Assembly: GCA_035771165.1 (NCBI GenBank)
Contig: JAWNZC010000237.1
Coordinates: forward strand, 1,537,001 to 1,601,000
Origin: Paragorgia papillata
Taxonomy: Eukaryota > Cnidaria > Anthozoa > Scleralcyonacea > Coralliidae
Reading direction: 5' to 3'
Length of the DNA stretch: 64,000 nt
A program made the position numbers and the translations under genes. Under the pieces are notes generated by a model. It was not told the DNA's origin, searched no databases, and saw only the letters and a program-made list of their open reading frames with translations. Every line of letters starts with the position of its first letter. Position 1 is the first letter of the stretch. Shown here one piece after another: positions 9,046 to 23,645 of the stretch.

Positions 9046-12000
9046 GTTAGTCCACGTATGGTTTTACTTGTTTTTTTAAGTCAGTATCACGTGGGACTTT
9101 CGCGCGCTTTCTTTACCATTTGATTGGCTAAAGCGTTATTACACGGGCTACCAAACAACAGTTTTAGTCATTTAACATGGAAGTTTACGATACTAGATCG
9201 CACCTTGTTCTTCGTCTAATTTTTCCGTCATATTTGATTTCAAGTCAGCAAATGCTTGATATCCTACAATATCCCCATTATCCTCTTCAACGGATCCATT
9301 ATTTTCCTTTATCTTCCTAATGTTATTGTATTTTACACGCAAGATATTCGTTCTGCGCATGGTCAGCCTGGATTAGGTTCCAGTCGACAGCCGCAGTTTC
9401 CGATCGTGCTAGGTTTCGGCCACTGATCTCTAAAGAAGACTGGATCGAGTAACTCATTGCTCCACAGAATCAGAAAACGAAGCTCGCGAACTGTCGATTT
9501 GGTCCCTTACTAATGAGGCAATTGTGTACGTAGATCAATACGAAGATGGAACCTCGGGACACAATTGCTGTGTTTTTTGGTTGTAAAAAGCGGGAAAAGA
9601 AGAAAATAAACGAGGACAAACTCCATAGTGACATTTCAAACATGCAGTTGGTCCCTTAGTAATGGCGGATTCTAGCTTCATTTTCCAAACAATAGTTGCT
9701 CGATCCAGTCTTATTCGGAGATCAGTGGTTTCGGCTCGGGTTTTTTTTCCTTTTTGGGTGTCACGATTTGGCATTTTTTCACTTTTTACTTCCGCTACTA
9801 TTCATACTTCCGGTGAGTTGTTAGCCGTGTGATGGAGTGAACTGTGAGACATGTTGTAAGTTCTTTGCTCCTTTTGCTTTTGGAGTTATAGACAAAAAAT
9901 TGAACAGCTTTGCCTTTTGATCAAGGTGTTCTTGCACATTGTTGGTAGATTTCGAAATAGACTGACTGACTTTGTAGTTTAACAGTGATCAGATGTGGCT
10001 GACAACTGTCTTGATCGTAAATATGTTCACCTCTGTGAAGTATGCACCACATTCAGCCTTCGATCTGATCTTCCTCGGCCCACTCCCACCGCTCGCGCGG
10101 TTAGAGCCTCTGCGGAGGAGACCTCCGCACTTTGCCAGTAGCCCCCAGTGAACGCCTGACCCAGGCATCTTGTTTCTTTAAAACCTGACTCGTTGGACGC
10201 TTGTTGTTCATTCTACTCAAGTCTTTAGACATCTTTGAAATCAAAAATTCTTATAGGTTGCAGGTTCTTGGGCAGGACTTCGCTTGAAACGTTAGTATTT
10301 TGTTTCAAAAACTCTCAGCAGTTCATGACTATTTCGCTTTGCCATAGTCAATCGAGAAATACGCTGAAAACTCAGCAAGGCTTTTTATATATTTTCACGT
10401 TTATATGCAAACTTGTCCACGGTGAGGACAATGTACGTTTGGTATAACGAAGCAATCATCCAATAGCAGCGTTTAGGTTCAATCGCTTAACCATGTTATT
10501 TAATATTAATAAGTGAAAAACAAAAGATTTGAGGACTGTCTCGACATAAAACAACAGCTTATTATACTCGCTTCAAAAACTCATAATTCATGAGGAAAAT
10601 TCAAAAGAAATTAAAGTTTAATCAGTGTCTTTATATATGATAAAGATACGTCCTGATTTACATAAACTTTAGCTTTGATTTTCTCGGCTTAGACAAGGTT
10701 ATTTTTCAAACTTACTATACGCCAATGAACTTACCAAGTGGTTCGTTTTTGAAGCCGTTCAATAAACTCGCAGTTCGTGTTTTATCATGCAGATATAAAT
10801 ACTCGTTTATTAAACAGTACTTTAAAGACTGCCGTCAAGTTTTCAGATCATATCTTGATTGACTATATGGCTTTGCTTAATCTATGTTAACTTGATCAAC
10901 AATAAACCATAACCAGCCGACAATTTAAGAAAATAAAGAATAAAACATAATCCGAAAATCGTCATCTTGTGAATTGATATTCAACTTAAAAACAAGATAA
11001 GACAAATGAGAGGTAATATTTCGACTCTATTTCAAAGTCATTCTCAGACCATTTATTTGATAATGACTTTGAAATAGAGTCGAAATATTACCTCTCATTT
11101 TGCCTTATTTTGTTTTTAACTTAAATATCAAGTCACAAGATGACGATTTTCGGATTATGTTTTGACCAACAATGTCCAGCTGTTATTTGAGCTGATTTAA
11201 GACCAAAAGACATGGTTAAATATACAGCTCCCACCTTTTTTGGTGCCGTCAATTGGCTAGTTTTCAGGTGTTGGCAGGCTCTACCCGAAACCAGCAGGGG
11301 TGGAAAAGTAGAAAGTTCACGATTATCGTGGATCAAAACTCCGCTTTATTGTAGTTCCGGAAAGTTTACTTGTAACAGTGTTATTTTGTTCATCTTTTCT
11401 CGCTTGTCTGCCATTGCTGCATGGGTGTTAGTGGAGCCCATCAAAATATTGCGTGCGGAACACCTTGAAACTCGCTGATTTTTTCACATTCGTAAACATT
11501 TTTTGATGTTCTACATTGCATTTCAATTTTAGGTCTCGAAACTGGAAGCGGAGCTAGCGAACGAACGAAGGCAAAAAGATTTCCTAAAAGTGCAACTTAA
11601 ACAGTCCGAATCAATGGACGTGCAAGATAAGGATGCCATAATTTCACGCTTGGAAACGCAGCTTAAAGAAACCAAGATGCTTTGCGAGAAACTCGAGAAG
11701 GAACGCGTGTCAAAAGAGACTGTAGTTTCCCAAATGAGCACCAGGTTGGTTGCGGTGGAAACCGAATTACAAAAAGTTCAAGGGGAGTCGAAGAAAGTTG
11801 TTGTTAGTCAGATAGATACGAGGCAACAGTTTGCGTTGAAAAGAGAACTTGATGAAGCTAATGAACGCATTAAAGAACTGGAGATATCACACGATGTCCT
11901 GAAGGAGAAGAAAGCTCGTTTAGAGCAGGAGTTTGGCACTATGCAGGAAAGAACACGCCTTTCGGAGAGCACGGAAAGAGCCAAGGCTTTGAAGCAAGTT

Positions 12001-15000
12001 GAGCTTGAAGAAACATCCAAAGTTACTCAAGTCGAGCTTAACAAAGTTAGTATCTTGGTTTTAGTTGGGTATTAAAGCATAGTTACTTTTGTTTGTTTGT
12101 TTGTTCTGTGTGTGTTTGTTTGCTTGTCTATCTGCCTGTATCTCTGTCTGTCTGTTTCTTTGCCTGTCTTATGTCTGTGTGTGTGTGTTTGTTTGTTTGT
12201 TTGTTTGTCTGTCTGTCTGTCTGTGTATTTGTCTGTTTGTTTGTTTCCTTGTCTGTCCGTCTGTGTGTTTGTTTGTTTGTTTGTCTGTCTGTCTATCTGT
12301 GTGTCTGTCTGTATATATGTCTGTCTGTTTGTGTGCCTGTCTTATGTCTGTGTCTCTGTTTGTTTGTTTGTCTCTGTGTGTTTATCTGTGTCTGTCTGTG
12401 TGTCTCTGTTTGTTTGTCTGTCTATCTGTCTGTGTGTCTGTATCTATATCTCTGTGTGTGTCTGTCTCATGTCTGTGTCTGTCTGTGTGTTTGTTTGTTT
12501 GTTTGTTTGTCTCTGTGTGTTTGTCTGTTTATCTGTCTCTGTGTCTGTCTGTGTGTCTCTGTTTGTTTGTTTGTTTGTTTGTCTGTCTGTGTGTCTGTAT
12601 CTATATCTGTGTGTGTATCTGTCTCATGTCTGTGTGATTGTTTGTTTGTTTGTCTGTCTGTGTGTCTGTCTGTATCTATATCTGTCTGTCTGTCTATGTG
12701 TTTGTCTGTTTGTTTTTCTGTGTCTGTTTACAGGAAAGACACAAAAGTGGATCTTTCAAATTTCAAAAGTTTTGTCAAATTAAGAAAATAATTCTTGTTA
12801 ATTTGTTTTACTCTATATGCCCTTTAACTGAAAATTTCCATTCTTTTTAAGGTCAACGCAACCTACCAAAGTCTAAAACAACAAAAAGCGAAAGTAGACC
12901 AAGAACTGGTGGCGTCAAACGTGAAGTTAACGCAGTTGAAGACGGCATACGAAGCTCTTCGAAAAGACAAGAAGGAGACGAAACACGAAGTCATTCAGCT
13001 TCACAAGAAACTAACCTCCACTGAAATGACAAAAGAACGGCTTGACAGTGAGCGAGAGGAAACACAACTACACGTTCAGGAAATTCAAACCAAACTCACC
13101 AGAATTGAAGCACAACTCAAGAGGACCTCTAGGGATAATTTGGAACTTAAGAGACAACTGAGTGAAGCGAGTGTGCGGTTAGGGGACTCTAAAGATGTAA
13201 TCGACAGATTAAATAATCAACTCGTTGACTCCCAAAGAGAGGTACAGTTGGTGAAATCGGAGCTAGCAAGGAAGGATAAAATGATTGATGAATCAAGAAG
13301 CGCCCAGTTGTCTCAAAAAGACGAATATGAGAAACTCTTACGCGAATATAACTCTCTAATGGCGGAACTTCATACGAACGATCGAGAAAAAGTGAAGGTG
13401 GAAAGTGGACTTATTTCGCTGGAGAAGAAACTCTCGGAGTCCGAGACGATGCATATGAAAACAAAGAACGTACAGCAGCGCTGTGAAGAGGAAACGGAGA
13501 GACTGAAGGGAGAATTGGCGGAGCTCAAGGCAAAGTATAACTCGCTACAGGAAGGCCAGAAGAAACTCGAAGAAGAGAACGTGGAACAGAAGAGAAAATC
13601 CTCGCGGTCTGCTATAGAACTCGAAAGGATCAACCAGGAGGTGAAATTGAAGGAGAAAGAAGTCGAGACGTTGAGGAGACAAGTGGAACTCTTGGAAAGC
13701 GAGAAACGGGGGGACACCAAACGGGAAATGGCTTTGAGGGAGGAACTGAGGAATGCAGTGAAATACAAAGATGAAGTAACCAGCGCTACGAGGATGATGG
13801 AAGAACTGCAAAGGAAAAACGAACAGCTTGTGAAGGATTTAAAAAAGAAAGCTGGACAACTGGAGGGCTTACAAGAAGAGAAGACCATCCTTCAGTTTGA
13901 TCTCGACAGCAAGTTACGCGAACTGATGGCCAAGTCTCACGGCGCCGATAAAGATGTGGAAATACAGAAACGCGAGATGGAGCTAAATGAGACGCGTAAA
14001 CAGCTCGTGAAGGTCGAACTACAGGCTCAGAAACGTTCACAGCAGATAGTGGAATGCAAGAAAGAAATAACGACGTTACAGCTAAAGATTGAAGAATTGG
14101 AAGAGACACGGGTGACCTTCCGTGAGAAGGAGAAGAAAATGAGTAAACAGTTGGTGGTCTACCAAGAAGAGATCAACAAACGCGAAGCGAAGCTGTTGAA
14201 TATTCAGAATGAGAAATTAAGAGTCGAGGAGCTTTTCAGGTCGGCCGATGCCAAAGTAGTAGAGCTACAACAACAAGTTGCCGACTCGCAAAGAAAGATC
14301 ACTGAGTTTGAAGCTCTGTCGGAGAAGATAAAAGGCGACTTAGAAGACAACGAGGTGAAGTTTGCAGGCGAAAGGAACAAACTAGTGAGTAATATTACCA
14401 ACCTGAACCAGCAGAGGAACATGTTACAGCAACAGCTTAAGGAGTCTAAGTTAGACTTGAAGAAACGCTTGGACGAAGTGAAGAGTTTACAGAAATCGGT
14501 GATAGAAGATGACGTAGAGAAGGAGGCGCTTAGTAACAGTGTTAAGAAACTACAAGGCGTCGTTACAAGGTTGAATGAATCAAGGAAAGAAAGCGATAAA
14601 GAAGTGAGCGATTTGAGGAACGAGATTGCCGATTATCGTTTAAACATCGATGCTAAAGACTGGAGAATTAATGATTTAGAAGATCAACTCCATCTGCACG
14701 TCGCAAAGCAAGACGAATTGCAGAGCACGTACAATCAGCTCGAGGCAGAGAAAGCTACAGCCAGCGAAGCGCAGGCGAACACCGAATCCAAGGCGATTGA
14801 GCTGAAGTCTGGGTTCGAGCAAGTGGAGAAATCCATGAGAAAGGAATGTCGAGAGCTTGAGCTTAAAGTCACGACCCGCGAAGCGCAGATTGAAAAGATG
14901 GAAAAGCAAAAGGAAAGCTTGAGAAAGGAACTGACCGACGTGAAGGAAGCATTGCGTCAAAGCAAACACGAGTTCTCGGAATTACAGAAAGATTATCTCG

Positions 15001-18000
15001 ATCATCAGAAGAACTGCGAGGGATTCCGGCAAGAGGTGATCGTTAAACGAGAAACAATCGAACGACTCGAGTCGTCTGCGCAAGTACTTGAAGTAAAGAT
15101 TGAGACCTTGACGGATGAACTATCCCGAAGCGAAACCGCGAGCGAGTTACTGAAAAAACAGAAAGACACTGTGGATAGAGAATTGCGAGGCGCTGAGGTA
15201 CGAATTACTGAGCTCGAGACATTACTTGGGACGATACAGAGCGATAAAGACAAGATCCTTAAGGAACGCGAAGCCGGTTTATCGAAGCTAAGTCAAGCCG
15301 ACAGATGCAATCATTCTGCGCAGGAGAAAGTTCTTGAACTGGACTCGAAATGCGCGCAAGCGCGCGAGAGGATTCGGGATCTGGAGCAACAGCTCGAGAA
15401 CGCACGCGCGAAACTCTCGCGTTTCGAGGAGTTATTCGGGGAGAATGCGGAGGAGATAGCGAAGTTGAAGGAGGATTTAGCGACGGCGAAGAGCAATGTG
15501 ACGGAAATGGATTCGAATTGCGAACTACTGGAGCGTGAGAAAGATGACCTGAAGAGACAACTGGAACACGCCGAGAAACAGGTATTGGAAATCAAGAATT
15601 CGACGAAAGGCTACGAGGACGAGAACGAAGAGCTACTACAGGAGGTCCAGGACACGCGAAGTAAAGTCGTCAAACTCGAAGGACTGCTCTTGAATGTGAC
15701 TCGCGAGCGCAGTGGACTGAAGGAACAACTAGACGAATTTAAGGAAAAACTCCTAAAAACCAAAGAAGAGAATACGGTGCTGGATAGAAAATATTCTGAA
15801 AATTTGCGCGCTTTGGAGAAGTTCAAAACGAATCAACGCGCGTCGGAAAAAACGCGGGAAGACTTAAAAGCGAAAGTTGCGCAACTTGAGGACGAGCTCG
15901 AGAGAGGTCTGCAGGAGACGGCGAAATATCAGAACGAGTTTGCGCGTGCGCAGGAAGAGAAGAAGTTTCTCCACGACGAGTTGTTGTTGTTCCAGCAAAA
16001 ATTAAGAGAGCTCGAAGTGAACGAGGCATCGTTGATTAAAGATAATGAGAACATGAAGGTCGAAGTTAACTCGTTCTATCAGAGAGTTTCGGAACTGCAG
16101 GGCAGCTACCGTACGATTGAAGAAGAGAAAATACTCCTGCAACGTGATCTCAGCCTATCGAAACAGCGGGCTGAGAAACTGGAGACTGAACTCCAGGATG
16201 CTAAGAAGAAATCATCGTTGCTTAGTTACGAACTAGACGAGAAAAATGTGGACTATAGTCGCGTGAGTAATGACTTCGTGGTGGTCAAGTCGACTGCGGA
16301 AGAACAACAAAGCGCGCTGTACGACTTCGAGAAGGAAGTGAATGAACACGGAGGACTGGTGGAGAGTCTTCGGGAAGAGAAGTCGGAATTAGAAACAACC
16401 CTTGCCGCCGTCCGAGACGAGTTGTCCGTAAAGAATGTAAAACTTGAGAAGACAATGGACGAAAACAAATTACTCCAACAGAGTGTATCGTCTCTGAGTG
16501 GAGAAGTGGACCATTTGAAGTCAACGTTGCAAGCCACTACAAGTAAAAAAGAACAGCTTGACTCGAGCTTAAGATCAAAAGAGAAGGAATTCGCTGCGGT
16601 CGAGCGAAGCTACAAGCAAAGCGTCTACAAGGAAAAAGAACTTGAACGAAGCCTTGAGGAGGCAACGATCAAGAAAGATGAACTAGAAAAACAACTGAAA
16701 GCCAATCGGAAGAAGATAATTGGAATAGAACGCTTATCCATGACAAAGGACAGCGACTTGGAATCTTTGAAGCAAGATCTGAACCTAAAAGACGACACAG
16801 TTTCTGTACACAAGAACAAACTAGAATTGGCCACGCTGGGAGAGACTCAGGCGAAAGACGATCTGATTGCAGCGAAGAACAAAATAACCGAGTTGGAAAA
16901 AGAAGTTGATGATATCCGCGAGGAGAAAGACGTCCTAAGTGAAGAATATGAACGAAATAGTTCTAGAGTACGCAAGCTGGAGACACAACTCGAGACGAGT
17001 AGGGAAGATAAGAAGAAATTACAAAGTCAACTGGAGGATGGTCGATTGAAGCTCACGAGTCTACGAGAAGAGCTAGTTGATATGATGGGGAAACGAAAAG
17101 AAGCCGAAGCTCTTAGCGAACGATTTAAGACTAATGTGACCAAGAAGGAGGCCGCTACGGAAGAATTGAAGAACAGGGTGATTCAGCTTGAAGAACTTGT
17201 CAGAACGATTACTGCTTCGGAAACCAATCTAAAGTTAACGAGTGATAAACTAGAGGATGAATACAAGGACTTGAATCTGGAGATGAGTACCACGGAACGG
17301 AAACTAGCTGATTTAGAGAGCACGGTGAAAGCGCTACGTGAAAACAACAGTCAGCTAGAACAGGAGATCAACGCAGCTCGCGAGAAGGTTCAAGGCTTTG
17401 AGGCTAGTATCGAACGGTTGAAGAAGGAGAAAGAGGCGGTGAAGAGGAGCCTGGAGACTACTACGCGAGAAATGCAGGACAATCGAAACGCGGTCGCAAG
17501 GCTTGAAAAAATCCTAAAGGAACACGAACGAGAATCGTCGGAAAAAGTCGTGGGCAGTCGGCAAGCCGATGCAAGATTACTGAAAATGCAACTCGAGAAA
17601 GAAGGTGTTCAACGAGAGATAGACGAACTCAAGGCGATGCTTTCCGAGAAGTCGAAAGATCACGAAGATAGTTTGGCCCAGGTGGAGCAACTGAGTGATC
17701 AGATTTCGGACAGGGAGACGACAAACAATGATCTCAAGTTAGAATTACAACGCGTCGAGAAAGACAAAGAACGCCTCGCTTCTGAGCTGAATGAAATGAC
17801 TTTTAAATGTCAAGACATCGAAAAGATCTACCAAACGAGTATCACAAAAATCAGAGACTTGGAATCAAAGGTGAAAACGAGCTCGGTTGATCACGAGAAG
17901 TTTGAAATCGAACGGCGCACGTGGAAGGATATAGAACGCGAAATAGAAACCACGTTGGTTTTACAAAAACAGAAAACGCAACAACTGGAAACGAAATTCA

Positions 18001-21000
18001 AGGCTACAGACCGCGAGAGAAAGGACTTGAAAGAAAAGCTCTTTACCTACGAAGATGACATCTCGGATCTGGAGTTTAAATTGGAGACCAAGACTAACGA
18101 AGTATCTTCGTTGCAGCTTCAACTGAATATGCTGACGGAGAAATACGAGAAATGTGTGGAAGGGCACACGCGAGTGGAGAACGAACTGGGAGACGTGAAA
18201 CTTAATTTTGAATCAGCGCGTCACGAGGTGACGGATCGTGATGATGAGATTAGCCAATTAAAAACGACAAAAACGCGACTCGAGGAAGAACTTTCCGCCC
18301 TCAAGGAAAACGTGTTCTCGAATAAAGACGGTCATCAGAGAGATTCACAGGCTCAAAGTAGACTACAGAAAGAACTCCTTGATACTCATAAGACGATCAC
18401 AGAACTCGAAGTGCGGTTTAAGAAAGCAGAGACGAACGAAACCAAAGCACGCGAAGACGTAAAACGAAAGTTAGATAAAATAACCAGTCTAGAGTTCGAA
18501 TTAGATGAAGCCTTACAGGAGAACGAACGACTAGGAATCCTTCTAGATGATGTCAAACGCTCCACTGTTGACTACAAGAATCAATTATCAAACGCAAGAC
18601 GTGACGTCATGGACGTTCGTGGCAAGTTCGAGCAATGTAAGGAAGATCTGAACGAAAGTGAGACCACGGTGAAGAAGCTCAGCAGCGATTTTGGTAAACT
18701 TGAAAGCGAGGTTGAAGCACTACGCAAAGAGAAAGCGACGAAAGAGCGAGAAATGGCGAATGTCGTTCAGAAAAATCGTCGAACTACAGAGGAACTGAAC
18801 ACTACAACACAAAAACAGAAACAGTTCGAAAAGTCGGTTTCTGGTTTGGAAGAGATTGTGAGATCTCGAGAGACGGAAATAGTTTTGTTAAAGAATAAGT
18901 TACACGATGTGGAGGAGGTTTACACAAAACTAAAGGAGACGCAGAAAGATTTGGAGCAGGAATACTTGGTGGTGAAGAGCAAGTATTCTAAACTCGAGGC
19001 TCATTACGAAAGCTTACATGAGCAGAAAGTTTTGGCTGAGAGAGGAAGCGAGGTCGTGAAACAAGAGGTTGACGATTTGCGCAACAATTTGTTGAACACA
19101 GAGCAAGAACTTGAAAAGGTTCGATCAGAAATGACTTCCTTGAAAAAGAAGGGTTCAACGAAGAAAGAGGAGGCAAGCGATAAAACCGCTGAGCAAGAGA
19201 ATGAAGTACAAAGACTGCAGGCGCGGGTAAGCGCATTGGAGGCAGAGGTTTTACAAGCGAATAAAAAGGTTCAGCAACAGGAGGCAACATGTGAGAAACA
19301 TGTTAAAGAAATAGAGCAAAAGATAAAGACAGCTGAGAAGATTCGCGAAGAGAAGGAGACATTAAATGAAGAGAACAGCGGCGTACGTCAAGAGGTAAGA
19401 ATTGTGGTTGTTTTGCGTTGCGTTGTGTTTTATGTGTTGCGTAGCGTTGTACTCTTGTCGTGTCCCATTGTATTCCGTCGTGTCCTGTTGTGTTGTGTCG
19501 TGTCGTGTCCTGTTGTATCTTGTCGTGTTATGTTGTGTTGTGTTGTGTCGTGTCCTGTTGTGTCGTGTCCTGTTGTGTCATGTCGTGTTATGTTGTGTTG
19601 TGTCGTGTCGTGTCTCGTGTCGTGTCCTGTTGTGTCGTGTCCTGTTGTGTCGTGTCGTGTCCTGTTGTGTTTTGTCGTGTTGTGTCGTGTTGTGTTGTGT
19701 TGTGTCGTGTCGTGTTCCGCTTGTCTTTCCGTGTCGTGTTCCGTCTTGTCGTGTCGTGTCATGTCGCGTTATATTCTGTTGTGTCGTGTCGTGCAGTGTT
19801 CCGTCTTGTCGTGTCCTGTTGTGTCGTGACTTGTCGTGTTTTGTCTCCTTTTGTCTTGCCGTGTCGTGGCTTGTCGTGTCAGGTTCCGTCTTGTCGTGTT
19901 TTGTCTCGTCTTGTTTTGTCTTGCCTTGTCTTGTTCTCTCTTGTTCGATCATGTTCTGTTGTGTTCTGTCGATCCTTTCGTGGTCTGTTGTGTCGTTCCG
20001 TGTCCTGTTGTGTTTTGTCGTGCTCTGTCGTGTTCCGTTGTGTCCCGACGTGTCTTGTCCTGTCTTGTCCTGTCTTGTCTTGCATGTGTGTACAATCACT
20101 TTGACTTATACCTCTAACCATTATTATAGATGACCAACACTCAACTCGCCTTAAAAACTATTCAAAACCGATTGGATGAAAGAGAACAAGAACTGTTTAA
20201 CGTTATAAAGCGATTGTCAGATTACGAGCTCGAAGTTGGAGCCTTGAAGGACGAAAACGAAGATCTTACAGAAGACCTCGACAAGAGCCAAAAAGAGACA
20301 GCTAACTATGAACTCGAACTTCAGAAAGTAAAAAAACAAAACGCATCGTCGAAAGGAGAGTTAGAAGAACTCACTGAAAGAATAGCAAAGACAAAAGAAC
20401 AGTTGTTCAACTTGCAGAAAACACTGGTTGAAAAGGACAACATTATTGAGCTCCAAAGAAAAGAACTCTTCGAGAAAGATTCAAACCTAGAAACATTGAA
20501 AGAGGCGAAGAAGATTCTTGGAAAGGACGTGAATTCGACGAAAGAGAAATTGATGGTGCACAAAGAGAAAATTGATCTCTTAGAAAGACAACAATACTCG
20601 AGCAGTATTCTGGTCCAGGATAAGGAAGCCAAAGTTTCCGAACTCGAGTATTCTGTACAAATGTTGAGACAAGAGAACGATCGTTTACAACAAGAGATCT
20701 TGGGTCTTAAATCCTCGCTGAGCGATCTGCGAGTGAAGAACCAGAAAATACAACAAGACATAGACGGATCCCAACGAGAACTGCTTCAGGTGCAAGAAAA
20801 ACTTATCAAAGTCGAAGCCAAGTACGAAACGTTAAACGAAAGCAAAATTAAACAATCGAACGAGATGATTGAAGCGAAAAAGCGAAGTTCCGAGTTAAAG
20901 GTCTTGGTGGACACCCTAGAGCAAGAAAAAACAAAGTTATCCCAAGAAATAAATGAAGTACACGTCGAAAAAGAGCAACTTACGAATACTTTGAACGTTT

Positions 21001-23601
21001 TGGAGAAGAAATCGAAGTCTAGCGAAAGTCAGGATGTGTTTAGTAAGAAATTTGTTGAACTAAAAGCCACTCTTGAATCAACAGTGACGGAGAAACAAGA
21101 ACTTGAATCCAAACTTTTGGAAAACCAGGAAAAGTATTCGACGCTGCAAACCGAGTCGGAGAAGTCTAGGAAAGCGAAGGAGAAAGTCGAGAAAGAGCTG
21201 ACTGTTCTTCAAAATAAGATGTCGGAGTTACAGCTTTATCTTAAAGATTACGAAAATCGCGAGAGATCCACTCACGAGGAACTTATGATTGCGAGACAAA
21301 ACATGGCCGGGGTTGAAAGAGAGTTGGCGCAGTTTCGAAATAAAACGAGTCGTTTGGAAACGGCGTCTAAGACGAGTAACGAGAAGGCGCAGAAACTGTC
21401 TCATGAAATGGTGACGACCGAAAAAGAGTGCTCGAAGCTTCATCAAGTGATTGACGGGAATCGGGAAGGAATGGAGAAACAACGACAAGAGCTGACCGAG
21501 TGCTACAAGAAGATCTCTGAACTGGAAGCCGGCTACGAGGCCTTCGTTGGAGCGCGAAATGACTTACAGAAAGAGCTCATGGTGGCGAATGAAAAATATA
21601 CGCGACTGGAAGACGAAATGCAATCGACTCTAAAAACCTTAGCGCAGGTGAATGGACAACTTGAAGAGGCTCGAAGCAGGAATGGAAATTATAAAACTCA
21701 AGTTCAAGGGCTGCAAGAACGTGTGTTGGGAAAACAACGCGAGTACGACTCTTTGTTTTCGGAAAAGGCGGAACAAATTAGCGCAATCGAAGGACTTCAA
21801 GAAGAACGCGTTCGACTCGAAGGAGAAGTGAATATACTAAAGCATGAGGTCTCGACGACTAAAGTCGATTATGAGTACCTTCTGTCTGAAAAGACATCCA
21901 TGGAGGAAGAAGTTATCCGTTTGAACTTAGTCGTTAAAGAACGCGAGGAAGAGAAGGAGAGTATTAGGCGAGAGAAGGAGAAGCTAAGCAGAGATATTAC
22001 TGCAGTCAAGAGTGATCTGTCTCAGCTTCAACTGTCTTTGGAAGCGACCGCGATTACCAAGTCCAGCGTTGAGGAAGTACACGCGAGCAATGAGGTTGAT
22101 ATTGTAACCATGATGGAGTTGGAAGAGCTGCGACAAGAACGAGGCAAGATGCAACAGGATTTAACCACCTTGAAACAGCAAGTGAGACAAGCAGAGCGCG
22201 TCAAGGACGATCGTGATAAGCTCGAGGCGGCCTTCTCCGAGAGCAAGACGAAGATCTCCGAGCTTGAAGCAACAGTCCAGGATATGGAGAAGGAAAGGAA
22301 CATTGCGTTGAAGAATTTGGAGCAAAGCGTCTTGAAGATCAAAGAATATGAAATGACAATGGGTGATCTGCACGAAGAGTGTGTGATGGTCAAAAGCGAC
22401 TTAATCGCCGCGGAGAAACGAATCTCGGAATTCGAAACAAGGACGGAGCTTTCCGAGAATCGCGTGAACGAACTCGAACGTGATCTGGTTTCCACGAAAG
22501 AACGAAACGTTACTCTGGAGAACGCGTATAACCGTATCCAAGAAATAGAGTCCAATCTTCGTCAGGAGATCCTGAGTTTGCATAAGAAAGCTACCTTGTG
22601 TGAGAAGGAAGTTGTCCAGAAGAAAAACCAGATTGAGAATTTGGAACGGAGTCGCGGCGAGGAGGAACTAAAGTCGAGCAAATTAAGACAGGAGGTCGAC
22701 GTAGTGTCCCGGGAGTTACTGGAAATAAAATCAACCAAGAGCCTAGACACAAACCAGACGGACGAATTACAACAACACTTGTCATCCATGGTGAAAAAGT
22801 TTTCTGATAAAGAACGCGAAGTGAAAGAACTACGTGTCGAAAACTCTCAGAAACAGTTCGAAGTGGATCGACTGAAAGCAAAAATTTCGCAAGTTCAGTT
22901 AGAACTGACCAATATCTCCCAGGAAAAGACGACTATTAAAGCACAGCTTGAGGAGAGCCGACGAAAGTCTCAACGCGATGTGACTGTTTATTCTAACACC
23001 GAAATACAACTGAAAGAAGTGAGTACAAAGTTGGAATCCTATAGGTCGGAAATAACGGAGAAAACTACGATTATCGAGAGCATACGTATTGAGAAGGAAA
23101 ACATTGAAACCAAGTTTATTTTACTCACACGAGAAACTCAACAGAGGGATAATGAGTTGAAGGAGCTACGAAAGAGTAAAGAAGATTTGGAAAGAATGTT
23201 GCAGAATGCCGAGACAAAGAACGTTAATCTTGAGAAAGCAATGGAAGCCTGTCGGGTGGAAAACGAAGACTTGAGGCAGAAGATGATTGAGAGCCATAAA
23301 AACGTTTGTAGTCTAAATGAAATGTCTTTGGACAAGGAGAAAGATAACTCGAGGGTCAAACAAGAGATGGCGCAACTGCAAAAGAAGATTTTAGAGCAAG
23401 AACGTGATTGCAGAGAGCACCAGATGAAAGGAGATAAGATGGCGGAAGAAAACAAGACCTTGAATGGCGATCTGTTGTCCACCCGAAAGAAAAAGGAAGA
23501 GCTAGATATCGAATTAAGGTTTGTTGGATTAATTAATTGATTGATTGATTGTTTGTTCCATTGATTGTTTGTTTGTTTGATTGATTGCTCGATTGATTGC
23601 T

Positions 23602-23645
<44 letters not shown>

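Noticed and set aside
12089..12791. Three overlapping frames of 180-230 residues rich in Cys, Val and Leu
   Set aside because: Microsatellite that fills intron 2; exons 2 and 3 join in phase without it.
19395..20121. Frames on both strands across the pentamer repeat, including read-through of exon 3 to 19829
   Set aside because: A donor at 19395 and an acceptor at 20129 give an in-phase join; the residues are period artefacts.
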